DNA of 64,000 bases from Xenorhabdus innexi (GCF_002632485.1 NZ_NIBU01000005.1:1-64000), one strand, 5' to 3'. Shown: positions 40,072 to 54,043, numbered from the stretch's first letter. Numbers and translations are program-made. The notes: generated by a model from the letters alone, not told the origin.

Positions 40072-40724
40072 TTATTCCTCAGCAGAAGGCGATTTGTTGT
40101 CTTTCACTGAATGTCTTTTCTGTAATTGACGGATAATACAGCTCAGATCTAAATTTTGATCCTGAAGTAACACCAGCAGATGATAGAGCAAATCAGCAGC
40201 TTCATTAGTGAGTTCTTCCCGGTCATTCACCGTTGCTGCTAACGCTGTTTCTACGCCTTCCTCCCCAACTTTTTGCGCAATGCGTTTTGTGCCACTGGCA
40301 TACAGGCGAGCAGTATAGGAGCTGTCGGGTGAGGCATTTTTCCGGCTTGCCAATATTTGTTCTAATTGATAAAGAAAACTCCATTCTGTTTGTGCTGGGC
40401 CAAAGCAGCTTTCAGTTCCTTTATGGCACGTTGGGCCGATAGGGTGGGCAAGGATAAGGAGAGTGTCGTTGTCACAGTCAGGGTAAATCTCGGACAACTC
40501 CAGAAAGTGACCAGAACTTTCACCTTTAGTCCATAAGCGTTGTTTAGTGCGTGAAAAGAAAGTGACTCTGCCGGAATCCAGCGTTACATTCAGGGCTTCT
40601 CTGTTCATATAGCCCATCATCAGTACGGTGCCAGAGATGGCATGTTGCACGATCACGGGCATCAGGTTATCTACTTTTTGCCAGTCTAATTTTTCGATTT
40701 CCTGTGATGTTAATGGTGCTATCT

Positions 40725-40731
<7 letters not shown>
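40072..40731 (-). CDS. hisI: HisI(E): phosphoribosyl-AMP cyclohydrolase / -ATP pyrophosphatase
   Basis: A bifunctional enzyme for the second and third steps of histidine synthesis. The N-terminal cyclohydrolase domain has MGYMNREAL and the zinc site in DCDNDTLL and GPTCHKG. The C-terminal pyrophosphatase domain has [17 protein letters not shown] and [14 protein letters not shown]. At 219 residues it is longer than the E. coli protein (203), with a Lys/Ser-rich C-terminal tail. It is the last gene of the operon and overlaps hisF by 7 bases. Confidence 0.96.
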
Positions 40732-42818
<2,087 letters not shown>

Positions 42819-42827
42819 TATTCTCTC

Positions 42828-45001
<2,174 letters not shown>

Positions 45002-46387
45002 TTACTCCTTAGCCTGAAAGTTTGTGTCTGCATTATTGATTGTATTATCAGGATTATTTGCATTATCAGGGTTATTCAAGGCAGCGATGCGTACTGTAAC
45101 TGCATTTTTATGTGCAGTGAGCTGCTCTGCCTGTGCCAGTATTTCAATCGTTGGAGCAAGTTTTTTCAAACCCTGTGGCGTCAGCTTCTGTACGGTCATT
45201 CTTTTCAGAAAGTCCGCCAGTCCAAGGCTTGAGTGAGTAGATGTATAACCGTAAGTTGGTAAAACGTGATTAGTGCCGGAAGCATAATCTCCCGCAGATT
45301 CTGGAGACCAGTCGCCGAGAAAAACGGAACCGGCACTGGTAATTTGATCCACGAGTTGTTCTGGTTGCCGTGTCTGGATAATCAAATGCTCAGGGCCATA
45401 TTGGTTACTGATCGCCACACATTGGGAGATATCATCAGCGAGGATAATCCGGCTGGATTGTAAGGCCTGTATTGCAATTTGCTGGCGTGGCAGGGCTGGG
45501 AGCTGTTTTTCAATTTCACGGATAACCTGCCCGGCGTAATTTTCATCGGGTGTAACTAATATGACCTGTGAATCTGGCCCATGCTCTGCCTGTGAAAGTA
45601 AATCTGCTGCGGTAAATTCGGGGGCGCCGCCGCTATCAGCGATTACCAGTACCTCAGAAGGGCCGGCGGGCATATCAATGGCAGCGCCGTCAATACGCTG
45701 GCTGACCTGTTTTTTGGCTTCGGTAACCCATGCGTTACCCGGCCCAAAAATTTTATCTACTTTAGGAACCGACTCTGTGCCAAATGCCATTGCTGCAATA
45801 GCCTGAGCACCACCAACCTGAAAAATATCACTAATACCGCATAACTGCGCAGCATAGAGTATTTCATCAGCGATTGGTGGTGGAGAGCACAGAATCATTT
45901 TACGACATCCTGCAATACTGGCAGGAACTCCAAGCATAAGTACAGTAGAAGGTAGTGGTGCGGAGCCACCGGGGATATAAAGCCCGACAGAATCAATGGG
46001 TCGTGTAATTTGTTGGCAGCATACGCCGGGAAGAGTTTCTACTTCAATGACTGCTGGTTTTTGCGCTTCATGGAACAGACGGATGTTGTTCATCGCCAAC
46101 TGGATGGCTTGTTTGATTTCTGTTGTCAGGCGCTCTTTCGCTGCGTTAATCTCTTTTTCTGAGATTCGGACAGTATCAATTGTTGTGTTGTCAAAACGCT
46201 GGCTATATTCGCGTAATACGTTATCACCACGTTCTTTAACTGTTTCCAGAATCTGTTTCACCGTATAGGTAATATCGTCAGAAGCGATAACAGCAGGGCG
46301 GGTCAGCAGTATTTTTTGCTGTTCCGGTGTACATGACTGCCAGCGGATAATGGTGCTAAAACCGACAATACTGACATTGGTGCTCAT
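45002..46387 (-). CDS. hisD: Histidinol dehydrogenase with an Asn-rich C-terminal extension
   Basis: Carries out the last two oxidations, histidinol to histidine. The zinc enzyme shows [19 protein letters not shown], the [11 protein letters not shown] loop, the base pair in YGPEHLII, and [15 protein letters not shown]. At 461 residues it exceeds E. coli HisD (434). The conserved part ends at about residue 436 with TVRIAALN. The tail then repeats NNPDN-type units ([17 protein letters not shown]), which looks like a recent short-repeat expansion. It lies 4 bases after hisG. Confidence 0.96.
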   Translation of the reverse strand: MSTNVSIVGFSTIIRWQSCTPEQQKILLTRPAVIASDDITYTVKQILETVKERGDNVLREYSQRFDNTTIDTVRISEKEINAAKERLTTEIKQAIQLAMNNIRLFHEAQKPAVIEVETLPGVCCQQITRPIDSVGLYIPGGSAPLPSTVLMLGVPASIAGCRKMILCSPPPIADEILYAAQLCGISDIFQVGGAQAIAAMAFGTESVPKVDKIFGPGNAWVTEAKKQVSQRIDGAAIDMPAGPSEVLVIADSGGAPEFTAADLLSQAEHGPDSQVILVTPDENYAGQVIREIEKQLPALPRQQIAIQALQSSRIILADDISQCVAISNQYGPEHLIIQTRQPEQLVDQITSAGSVFLGDWSPESAGDYASGTNHVLPTYGYTSTHSSLGLADFLKRMTVQKLTPQGLKKLAPTIEILAQAEQLTAHKNAVTVRIAALNNPDNANNPDNTINNADTNFQAKE

Positions 46388-46391
46388 CCGT

Positions 46392-47291
46392 TTACTCCAT
46401 CATTTTTTCGATTGGTAAAACCAGAATAGAACTGGCACCTAATACCTTGAGTTTTTCCATTGTTTCCCAGAATAGGGTTTCACTGCTCACCATATGCATG
46501 GCTACACGATTTTGTGCTCCGGCCAGCGGCAAAATTGTCGGGCGTTCTGCACCTGGTAACAGGGCGATGATCTCTTCCAGTTTGTCACTTGGTGCATGCA
46601 GCATGATGTATTTGGATTCACGAGCCTGAATCACACCCTGAATACGGGTCATTAGCTTATTGATTAGTTGTTGTTTAGCTTCAGGCATTTCACCATCACG
46701 CTGGATCAGGCAGGCTTTTGAACGATAGATGACTTCCACTTCCCGCAATCCGTTTGCTTCCAGTGTTGCACCGGTTGAAACCAGATCACAGATAGCATCA
46801 GCCAACCCGGCCCGTGGAGCAACTTCAACTGAGCCATTAAGCAGGCAAGGTTTGAATTGAATCCCTTTTTTATCCAGATAGCGTTTTAATAAGTGCGGAT
46901 AAGACGTGGCAATGCGTGAATTTTGCAGGCATGTCACACCGGTATAGCTGTAATCAAGAGGGGCTGCGAGGGAAAGCCGACAATCTCCAAAATCAAGGCG
47001 GCGCAATGTGGTATAGCGGGGATCATCTCCTTGTGCCTGTCGGCTCAGTAGTTCTTCTTCCAGTACGTTTTCACCAATAATCCCCAAATCAACAATGCCA
47101 TCCATCACAAGACCGGGAATATCGTCATCACGGACACGCAGGATATCAATGGGCATATTTTCCGCGAATGCAATCAATCGCTGTTGTTGCAAATTGATTT
47201 TTATGCCACAGCGTGCCAGTAATTCTCTGGAATCATCACTCAGGCGCCCTGATTTTTGCATGGCTACCCGTAATCGTGTTTTATCTAACAT
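46392..47291 (-). CDS. hisG: ATP phosphoribosyltransferase (long form)
   Basis: The first committed and histidine-inhibited step, joining ATP and PRPP. The 299 residues equal the E. coli length, and the C-terminal regulatory domain is present, so this is the self-sufficient long form without HisZ. The PRPP-binding region is [20 protein letters not shown]. It is the first structural gene after the attenuator. Confidence 0.97.
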   Translation of the reverse strand: MLDKTRLRVAMQKSGRLSDDSRELLARCGIKINLQQQRLIAFAENMPIDILRVRDDDIPGLVMDGIVDLGIIGENVLEEELLSRQAQGDDPRYTTLRRLDFGDCRLSLAAPLDYSYTGVTCLQNSRIATSYPHLLKRYLDKKGIQFKPCLLNGSVEVAPRAGLADAICDLVSTGATLEANGLREVEVIYRSKACLIQRDGEMPEAKQQLINKLMTRIQGVIQARESKYIMLHAPSDKLEEIIALLPGAERPTILPLAGAQNRVAMHMVSSETLFWETMEKLKVLGASSILVLPIEKMME

Positions 47292-47352
47292 GTTATGTCT
47301 ACCCTATGTATCAATCTGAATATTTTTGTAGCCCGAATTTATTAGGTATAGA

Positions 47353-47386
47353 AAAAAACCCCCGGAAAATCTTCCGGGGGTTTTCT
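47353..47386 (-). terminator. his operon attenuator (terminator stem)
   Basis: AACCCCCGGAA (47357-47367) pairs with TTCCGGGGGTT (47372-47382). On the minus strand it is followed by TTTTTTC. It lies between hisL and hisG. An upstream pair GGAAGAC (47404-47410) and GTCTTCC (47421-47427) can form the competing structures expected of a his attenuator. Confidence 0.88.
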
Positions 47387-47447
47387 ATCGTATTCATGCC
47401 ACCGGAAGACTTACTAAATGTCTTCCAGCACACAGCAGCCTGAAAGA

Positions 47448-47495
47448 CTAGTCAGGATGATGGTGATGATGATGGCTAAATTGAATACGATTCAT
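47448..47495 (-). CDS. hisL: his operon leader peptide HisL
   Basis: A 15-codon frame reads MNRIQFSHHHHHHPD and then TAG. The E. coli peptide has seven consecutive histidines; this one has six. Ribosome stalling on the His codons when charged tRNA-His is scarce would favour the antiterminator and allow transcription into hisG. The GAGAG-like site upstream and the position about 65 bases before the terminator stem fit the role. Confidence 0.93.
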   Translation of the reverse strand: MNRIQFSHHHHHHPD

Positions 47496-47857
47496 AATAT
47501 GTGCGCTCTCTTTGGTGCTATTTTTGTGTTGGTTGTGTTCGGTACTATTTTGTTCTGATTTTGTTCTGTTCTGTTCTGTTCTGTGATGTCAGGTTTGTGA
47601 CTTCGAAGGAACTTTGTGCTTAACTTTGTTTATATGCTGGTATAGCTTGCCAGAATAAATAACGAACTGACTGTCATTTAACCTATCTGATCCTGTGTAT
47701 GAAAAGCAACCTTTTTTTTAAAAAAGTTATTTTTATTCATTAACATTTTGTTTTATAAATAATAATGTATTTTCCCGTCAAAATGTGGCTGAGTAATGCT
47801 CTTTATGGGGATAACTTTGCCTACTAATCAGTACGATATGGGCTGGAGAGGATTACA
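47496..47857. other. Intergenic region between hisL and yeeZ
   Basis: No gene is seen. It must hold the leftward his promoter and the rightward yeeZ promoter. Its striking feature is a TTCTG pentamer run at 47564-47583. Further right it is AT-rich, with a T-run near 47710. Confidence 0.6.
47564..47583. repeat. Pentanucleotide microsatellite (TTCTG)4
   Basis: Four perfect TTCTG units in tandem, with a partial unit before and a separate TGTTCTG at 47551-47557. It lies about 70 bases upstream of the hisL start codon, in or near the his promoter. Confidence 0.85.
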
Positions 47858-48709
47858 GTGAAAAAGGTTTCAATTATCGGGTTGGGATGGCTGGGATTGC
47901 CACTGGCGCAAGCTCTGCAAGGAAGTGGTTTACAGGTGATCGGCAGTAAAACAACACCAGATGGCGTTGAGGCAGCATGTATGTGTGGCATTGATTGCCA
48001 TTTATTAAATCTGAATCCTGAAATAGTCTGTGCAGCCGATGAGCTTGAGCAACTGATGTCAGTTGATGTGTTGGTTCTGATGCTGCCACCCAGTGGTGTT
48101 GCTGGAGGGGGGGTAGAGTATGTCAGAGCAGTCCAGTTAATTGTGGACACAGCACTTTCCCATTCTGTTCCTCATATTATTTTTATCAGCTCAACTTCCG
48201 TTTATGGCTCATCTGTTGGTCATCTTAATGAAGATGCTTCATTGGCTGCTGAAACTCAGTCAGCCTGCGCCTTGGTTGAACTGGAGAACTGGCTGCATCA
48301 GCTACCCAATACTTCTGTTGATATTCTGCGTTTGGCAGGTCTGGTCGGTACGGGCCGTCATGCAGGGCGTTTTCTCGCCGGACGGAAGGCAATCGCAGGA
48401 GGGGAAAATGCCGTTAATTTGGTTCATCAGGATGATGCTATCTCTGCCATTAAGCTGCTGATTGAGCGTTCTGAGGGTGGGAATGTCTACAATTTGTGTG
48501 CACCTGTACACCCTAAAAGGTCAGAGTTTTACTCACAGGCCTGCTGTCAGCTTAATCTGGCTCCACCAGAATTTTTACAGCCGGAAGCAAGTGAGGAAGC
48601 AGAAAACTACACTGAGAAATGTAAAACAGTAGATGGAAGCCGCATTTGCCGGGAACTGGGGTTTGAGTATCAATATCCAGATCCCGGAAGCATGCCGATG
48701 AGTTTGTAA
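47858..48709 (+). CDS. yeeZ: NAD-dependent epimerase/dehydratase-family protein YeeZ
   Basis: A 283-residue extended-SDR-like protein (E. coli YeeZ 274). The dinucleotide fold is seen in VSIIGLGWLGLPLAQAL. A strand ending FISSTSVYGSS holds the Tyr-type catalytic region. The substrate is unknown. The GTG at 47858 is preceded by GGAGAGGA. It is divergent from the his operon, the same neighbourhood as in E. coli. Confidence 0.88.
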   Translation: MKKVSIIGLGWLGLPLAQALQGSGLQVIGSKTTPDGVEAACMCGIDCHLLNLNPEIVCAADELEQLMSVDVLVLMLPPSGVAGGGVEYVRAVQLIVDTALSHSVPHIIFISSTSVYGSSVGHLNEDASLAAETQSACALVELENWLHQLPNTSVDILRLAGLVGTGRHAGRFLAGRKAIAGGENAVNLVHQDDAISAIKLLIERSEGGNVYNLCAPVHPKRSEFYSQACCQLNLAPPEFLQPEASEEAENYTEKCKTVDGSRICRELGFEYQYPDPGSMPMSL

Positions 48710-49329
48710 TTAGTTTATTTCAATCATAACGATTTTTCGGAATGCTGGCCTTTCAGTCATTAATTGATACCAGCGTTCCAAGTTTGGCAGTGAGGGGCGC
48801 TCAGTCACAACATTGATCCACGGGTAGATAAACGGTGCCAACGCAATATCAGCCATGCCAAATTTATCACCGGAAAGATACGGTTTCTGGCTTAATGCTT
48901 CATCGGCAATTTTCAGCAGTCGTTCTATTTCTGCTAATGCCTGTGCAATAACTTTTTGATCACGTAACTCTTCTGGTGTCCTGACAAGGCTTATCATGAG
49001 TTGTTTAATGGGAAAAACAGATTACATCCTGTCCAGTCCATCCACTTCTCAATGTTGTATTTTTCTTTAATATCATTTGGATATAATGTGTTTTTGCCAA
49101 ATTTCTCGGCAAGGTAGCGGACGATCACATTTGACTCCCACAAGATAAAATCACCATCCTGTAAGCATGGAATAACTCCATTGGGATTCATGTGTAAATA
49201 ATTAGGCTCATCGAGTTTGCCAAATTTCCCCCCGACATCAATTTGCTGGTAGGGAACATTTAATTCTTCCAGACACCAAAGAACTTTTTTTACATTTGAT
49301 GAATTTTTACGACCCCAGATTGTTAGCAT
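48710..49329 (-). pseudogene. GstB-like glutathione S-transferase split by a frameshift
   Basis: Two frames together make one GST. The first (48994-49329, 111 residues) is the thioredoxin-like domain, MLTIWGRKNSSNVKKVLWCL with NPNGVIPCL and WESNVIVRYLA. The second (48710-48997, 95 residues) is the helical domain from MISLVRTPEELRD to the C-terminus, including SGDKFGMADIALAPFIY. They overlap as ATGA. Adding one T to the T5 run (the A5 at 49013-49017 on the plus strand) fuses them into a GstB-type protein of about 206 residues. The cause may be mutation or sequencing error. Coupled translation of two separate domains is possible but unlikely to be functional. Confidence 0.8.
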
Positions 49330-49500
49330 TACTCTCTCCTCAATATCAGGTTATTTGATAATATGGCAATAAACTCATAGAAATAACAGGAGATTCTTAC
49401 GCTATTGGATTGGAGTCTTATCTCATAACATCTATATTAATAGAGGTTTTGTACTTTAGTTGTTGAATTGGACGCGGCTGTCAAAGAAAGAAGGCGGATG

Positions 49501-50709
49501 ATGATGAAAAAAAGAGGTCATATTAAGAGAATAAAGTTTTTTACGATGGGGATGGGTGTTTTTTGGCTGGCAAGTACCAGCCTGTATGCAATGGATGAAC
49601 CCGCTGCACCTGAGGTTGATGCGAAATCTTATGTTCTGATGGATTATGCCAGTGGAAAAATTCTGGCATCAAATAATGCTGATGAACGCTTAGATCCGGC
49701 AAGTCTGACCAAAATGATGACCAGCTATGTGATTGGGCAGGCGATGAAGTCAGGTAAAATTTCTCAGGATGATATGGTTACCGTGGGAAAAGATGCATGG
49801 GCGACAGGTAATCCTGTGCTCAAAGGCTCATCCCTGATGTTTTTAAAACCGGGTGATAGAGTCAAAGTTATTGATTTGAATCGCGGCATTGTGATCCAGT
49901 CTGGTAATGACGCAAGCATTGCTCTTGCAGATTATGTAGCGGGAAGTCAGGATGCATTTGTTGATTTAATGAATAAATATTCTCAGTCTCTGGGGCTGAC
50001 AAACACTCATTTTAAAACCGTACATGGGCTAGATGCTTCAGGGCAATACAGCACTGCGCGTGATATGGCCGTTTTGGGACAGGCGATGATCCGTGATGTC
50101 CCGGAAGAATATGCACTGAATAAAGAGAAAGAATTCACGTTTAACAAGATCCGCCAGCCTAACCGCAACCGTTTGTTGTGGAATCAGAATATGAATGTGG
50201 ATGGCATAAAAACAGGGCATACCAGTGGTGCGGGATATAATCTTGTCGCCTCTGCAACTGAAGGCCCGATGCGCTTAATCTCGGTTGTTCTGGGGGCACC
50301 AAGTGATCGGATGCGTTTTGTGGATAGCGAGAAACTTCTGTCATGGGGCTTTCGTTTTTATGAAACAACCACTCCCTTAAAGGCTGATGCTGTTTTTGTT
50401 ACACAGAAAGTGTGGTACGGAACTCGTTCAGAAGTCGCATTAGGTGTTGAAAAAGATGCCGCAGTGACTCTCCTGCGTGGGCAATCTGCAAATTTGAAAG
50501 CAAATTTCACTTTGAATCAGGCTGAGTTGGAAGCACCATTGGCAAAAAATCAGGTTGTAGGAACCGTGCATTTCATGCTGGATGGAAAGGTGGTTGCACA
50601 ACATCCTCTGGTGGTAAAAGAAGCTGTTGAAGAAACGGGTTTCTTTGGTCGTATCTGGGATTTTATTGTGAAGACAGTGAGTGGCTGGTTTAACGCAATT
50701 TTTAGTTAA
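49501..50709 (+). CDS. dacC: D-alanyl-D-alanine carboxypeptidase (PBP5/6 type)
   Basis: A low-molecular-mass penicillin-binding protein that trims pentapeptides in periplasmic peptidoglycan. It has an N-terminal signal helix (about residues 10-30). The catalytic motifs are SLTK, SGND and [11 protein letters not shown]. The C-terminus [20 protein letters not shown] is an amphipathic membrane anchor like that of PBP6. About 402 residues from the ATG at 49501, where AAGG is at good spacing; ATGs at 49498 and 49504 are alternatives. Sequence is closest in my reading to DacC, although the his-linked paralogue in E. coli is DacD. Confidence 0.88.
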   Translation: MMKKRGHIKRIKFFTMGMGVFWLASTSLYAMDEPAAPEVDAKSYVLMDYASGKILASNNADERLDPASLTKMMTSYVIGQAMKSGKISQDDMVTVGKDAWATGNPVLKGSSLMFLKPGDRVKVIDLNRGIVIQSGNDASIALADYVAGSQDAFVDLMNKYSQSLGLTNTHFKTVHGLDASGQYSTARDMAVLGQAMIRDVPEEYALNKEKEFTFNKIRQPNRNRLLWNQNMNVDGIKTGHTSGAGYNLVASATEGPMRLISVVLGAPSDRMRFVDSEKLLSWGFRFYETTTPLKADAVFVTQKVWYGTRSEVALGVEKDAAVTLLRGQSANLKANFTLNQAELEAPLAKNQVVGTVHFMLDGKVVAQHPLVVKEAVEETGFFGRIWDFIVKTVSGWFNAIFS

Positions 50710-50755
50710 TGAGTGACCCCAGAGATACGAAAATATAATACAGTCAGAGAGAGGT

Positions 50756-50792
50756 AAAAATGCCAGTTCCTATCAGGGAGACTGGCATTTTT
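50756..50792. terminator. Bidirectional terminator between dacC and sdaC
   Basis: AAAAATGCCAGT (50756-50767) is complementary to ACTGGCATTTTT (50781-50792), giving U-tracts in both directions. It lies between the convergent stops at 50709 and 50831. Confidence 0.88.
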
Positions 50793-50830
50793 CTAGATTG
50801 GCAACTATAAAAAGTTGCCGGATATATCGA

Positions 50831-52138
50831 TTACATTACAGAGTAAACTGCGGCAGAAATTGCAATTGATCCCATCACAATGATAAAGATATTGCTTGGC
50901 TTGCCCGCATATTTGCGCATAGCAGGTACTTTGTAAATAGCATACATTGGCATGATGAACAGGATCATAGCAATGATTGGGCCACCCAGTGATTCAATGA
51001 TATTCAGAATACTTGGGTTAATAGTTGCAATAATCCATGCGCTGATCAGCATGAAAAGGCTGGTGATTCGATTCAGCGTTTTGTGCTGAATAGATTTGCC
51101 TCGTGCGTTCATAGCTTTATTAACGATACCATTGAAGCCTTCACGAGCACCCAGATAGTGGCCGAGGAATGATTTGGTAATGGCAATAAAGGCAATGAAT
51201 GGAGCGATATACTCAATCAGTGGTGTATTAAAATGGTTAGCCAGATAAGACAGAATAGTAATGTTCTGTGCTTTTGCTTCCGCCAGATTTTCTGGTGATA
51301 GGCTCAGTACGCAACTGAACACAAAGAACATAACTGTCAGTACCATCATGATGTGAGCATAGCCCAGAATGCGTGAACATTTCTTTTCCGCATTGTCGCC
51401 GTACTCTTCACGTTTTGCTACAGCAAACGCAGAGATGATAGGGGAATGGTTGAAAGAGAAAACCATAACCGGAATCGCCAACCACAAGGTGAACAGCAGG
51501 CCGTGACTGTTTGTGGAAGAAACTGCATTGTCCAGTGACAGAGTATCAAAAATAGCCGTGTTCCAATGAGGGATCAGATACAGAGCCAGCAGCATCAGTA
51601 CGGTTACGAATGGGAACACCAACACGCTCATTGCTTTGACAATGGCTTTCTCACCGAAACGGATAATGCTCATAACGCCGAGAATTAATACCAGCGCCAG
51701 TAATGCGCGAGGAGGAGCATCCATATTCAGCTGGTGGGTGATAAAACTTTCTACCGTATTGGTCAGTGCAACACTATAAACCAGCAGGATAGGGTAGATG
51801 GCAAAGAAGTAGAGGATAGTGATAAAAAAGCCAGCCACTTTACCAAAATGCTCTTCTACCACACCAGTGATATCTTCACCGCTATTTTTGCCGGACAGGA
51901 CAAAACGACACATTCCCCGGTGAGCAAAAAATGTCATCGGAAGTGCAAGCAGAGCCATGATGATAAGGGGTATTAGTCCGCCAATCCCGGCGTTTATAGG
52001 AAGAAACAGAACGCCAGCGCCGATGGCTGTGCCATATAATCCCAACATCCATACAGTATCTGATTTACGCCAGGTAGAGTAATCGCTTTTGCTGCCAGAA
52101 GCAGAGGATGCGATTGAACCTGTTTGAGATGTGTCCAT
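50831..52138 (-). CDS. sdaC: Serine/proton symporter SdaC
   Basis: A 435-residue (E. coli 429) inner-membrane transporter of the hydroxy/aromatic amino acid permease family that imports L-serine. It has eleven predicted helices; MLGLYGTAIGAGVLFLPINA and FSFNHSPIISAFAVAKR are strongly conserved. The Ser-rich N-terminal cytoplasmic tail is typical. No serine deaminase gene (sdaB) follows, unlike E. coli. A very long AT-rich upstream region may carry its control sites. Confidence 0.94.
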   Translation of the reverse strand: MDTSQTGSIASSASGSKSDYSTWRKSDTVWMLGLYGTAIGAGVLFLPINAGIGGLIPLIIMALLALPMTFFAHRGMCRFVLSGKNSGEDITGVVEEHFGKVAGFFITILYFFAIYPILLVYSVALTNTVESFITHQLNMDAPPRALLALVLILGVMSIIRFGEKAIVKAMSVLVFPFVTVLMLLALYLIPHWNTAIFDTLSLDNAVSSTNSHGLLFTLWLAIPVMVFSFNHSPIISAFAVAKREEYGDNAEKKCSRILGYAHIMMVLTVMFFVFSCVLSLSPENLAEAKAQNITILSYLANHFNTPLIEYIAPFIAFIAITKSFLGHYLGAREGFNGIVNKAMNARGKSIQHKTLNRITSLFMLISAWIIATINPSILNIIESLGGPIIAMILFIMPMYAIYKVPAMRKYAGKPSNIFIIVMGSIAISAAVYSVM

Positions 52139-52951
52139 AAATATCTCCGAAATAACGCGGTAAAGTAAAATTTAAAAACTACTAAACCCGCACATCATTA
52201 AAATGCACGAGTTGGATTCGTTATATGAATAATAAGTTGTCAGATATTGAGCTGACGTTTATTTAAACACGTTTATTTATATACTAATAATATCGATTAA
52301 AATGCAGCCATTTTAAGCTGAAAATTCCAGATCCCGTTTAGTTCTATTTTTGATATTTAAATCAAAATTCTTAACCACAGACTTTTGGTAAAGGGAATAT
52401 AATTATTTTTAGTAAAATGTACCGTGATCGCTCTCGCAATTGCAAGATTTATATCGTAAAGTTAATATGTTACGAGTTTTTATGATGATGTTAATTAAAT
52501 ATTAAATAAAATGCAGTGGTAAAGAATGGAAGTAATGAGTTTCATAACTTAAATTTGAATTTCTCGTTCTGATTTTGTCATTTATATATTCATTAAAACA
52601 TTAATAAATTATTTTTTTGTGACGTTTTAAATTAAAATCAGGGTGGTTAATATTAGTTCTTATAATTTGAAATATGAATTTAACTTATTTTCACCGCCTG
52701 TATCCTGCTGAAATAAAAGTAAAACAATGTGGTGCCTTAGTTTGAATTAAGATATGAATTGTATAAATAGAAATTTTATTTTTAGTATTATAAATTAATA
52801 AACATCTTAATTTTTAAAAGTTACCACATGAAAAGAGAATATTATAGATTGTTTTTTATGTAGAAAGAATAATGATATTTCATTATATGATGTTGTATAT
52901 AGCGAATGGTTTTATGACGTTTGCTGGTATTTCATATCTACACCTGCCGTC
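52139..52951. other. Long AT-rich intergenic region upstream of sdaC
   Basis: Over 800 bases without a convincing gene on either strand; the longest frames are short and lack ribosome sites. It is strikingly AT-rich, which suggests H-NS-type silencing or a decayed gene. A CRP-like site is noted at 52423-52438. Confidence 0.6.
52423..52438. promoter_or_regulatory. Possible CRP site upstream of sdaC
   Basis: CGTGA-TCGCTC-TCGCA matches the TGTGA-N6-TCACA consensus at eight of ten core positions. It is about 285 bases upstream of the sdaC start. E. coli sdaC is CRP-dependent, which makes it plausible, but the distance is large. Confidence 0.3.
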
Positions 52952-52986
52952 TTTCAGGTTGTAGCCAACAAAGCTACAACCTGAAA
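52952..52986. repeat. Perfect 14-bp inverted repeat downstream of ybjG
   Basis: TTTCAGGTTGTAGC (52952-52965) and GCTACAACCTGAAA (52973-52986) form a perfect stem with a 7-nt loop. It is 34 bases past the ybjG stop. The U-tract is absent on the ybjG side, so it could be a terminator variant or a dispersed palindromic element. Confidence 0.6.
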
Positions 52987-53020
52987 AAGATTGAATATCT
53001 TTTCTACTGAAGAAAAAAGA

Positions 53021-53629
53021 CTAACTTTGTACCCAGCCTCTTTTTATCAAAAAGGAGCAGCAGAATTGATAAAGAAAGGTGAGTTTGTTTTGTAAAAATG
53101 CGCCGTACTGATGCCAGAATATTTGCGAGAATGCACACCCCATCAGGCTGACAAGCAAGGCGCCAATCATGTCGATTGGCCAATGAACCCCTACATAAAC
53201 CCGGGCCCAGACGATAGCACAGGCAATAACCATCAGGCCGATTCCTGACCAGATCCGATGCCAGAAAAGAAACGCCAGTGAAAATGTAAACACGGCTGTA
53301 CCATGATTACTGGGAAATGAAGCTGTGGGCGCATGAACAAGAAAATTATAACCAACGCCTTCAACAAACGGACGGGCATGGGGGACAAGTACTCCAATGA
53401 TTGTTGATGCCGAAATTGCAAAGGCAAAAGCAATACAGGATTTACTGACAACAATACGTTGGTGTGAGATGGCCTCCTTTTTCCCCCAAAGCCAGAAAAC
53501 TGCTAGTGTGATGGGATATACATACACCAGATATTTAGCAATAAAGATTGAAAACATGATCATGCCTGATGATGAATCTGGTGTCGCATTGATAAGGTTA
53601 AACAAATCGTGGTTCAGTTGTTCTAGCAA
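53021..53629 (-). CDS. ybjG: Undecaprenyl-diphosphatase YbjG (PAP2 family)
   Basis: A polytopic inner-membrane PAP2 phosphatase that recycles undecaprenyl pyrophosphate to the monophosphate carrier for cell-wall synthesis. The active-site motifs are HARPFVEG, SFPSNHGTAVF and ARVYVGVHWPIDM. The TTG at 53629 with GAGG six bases upstream yields 202 residues starting LLEQLNHDLFNLINATPDS, matching E. coli YbjG (198). The frame is open 17 codons further without homology. Confidence 0.9.
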   Translation of the reverse strand: MLEQLNHDLFNLINATPDSSSGMIMFSIFIAKYLVYVYPITLAVFWLWGKKEAISHQRIVVSKSCIAFAFAISASTIIGVLVPHARPFVEGVGYNFLVHAPTASFPSNHGTAVFTFSLAFLFWHRIWSGIGLMVIACAIVWARVYVGVHWPIDMIGALLVSLMGCAFSQIFWHQYGAFLQNKLTFLYQFCCSFLIKRGWVQS

Positions 53630-53839
53630 GATGAGCCTCACACGTGCATTGAAGTAGAAATATGATAACGTGTTTATCAATTTATCGGTAAAAACAATAA
53701 TTTTAGCATGTGGATCAATAAAGCGGTATTGCCTTGATTCATCATTTTATTTAATGATTATTGAAGCTGGGTAGGTCAATAATGTATTCATGATATGGCA
53801 TAAGTTGTTTTTTGCTCATTTTTAACGTCCCGTATAAAC

Positions 53840-53917
53840 AAAAAACCCGATAGTCTTTAACCAAAGGGGATGACTATCGGGCTCCTCAATATGGGGACAT
53901 CAAAGAAAAGCAGTGGC
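53840..53917 (-). ncRNA. rybB: RybB small RNA
   Basis: The minus strand from 53917 reads GCCACTGCTTTTCTTTGATG, identical to the first 20 bases of E. coli RybB, the seed that silences outer-membrane-protein mRNAs with Hfq. It continues TCCCCATATTGAGGAGCCCG. The 3' end is a terminator stem, GACTATCGGG (plus 53872-53881) with CCCGATAGTC (53846-53855), then T6. Its length of about 78 nt matches RybB. The stem sequence differs from E. coli but pairing is kept. The ybjG-rybB-grxA neighbourhood is the same as in E. coli. Confidence 0.95.
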
Positions 53918-53922
53918 ACTAA

Positions 53923-53952
53923 TTGAGACTGTACGAAAACCTGAAAGTTCTC
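53923..53952 (-). promoter_or_regulatory. Sigma-E promoter of rybB
   Basis: On the minus strand a GAGAACTTT -35 element (53952-53944) and a TCTCAA -10 element (53928-53923) are separated by about 16 bases, close to the GGAACTT-N16-TCnAA pattern. It lies 6 bases before the RybB 5' end. RybB is a sigma-E regulon member. Confidence 0.75.
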
Positions 53953-54043
53953 ACGTTCGTAAAAAAATTACAGAGTTTTTTCTATCGGGTGGGGGTTTTG
54001 AGTGGAATAGTCTGAAATTTCTTTCAGAATTAATGAGATGTAT

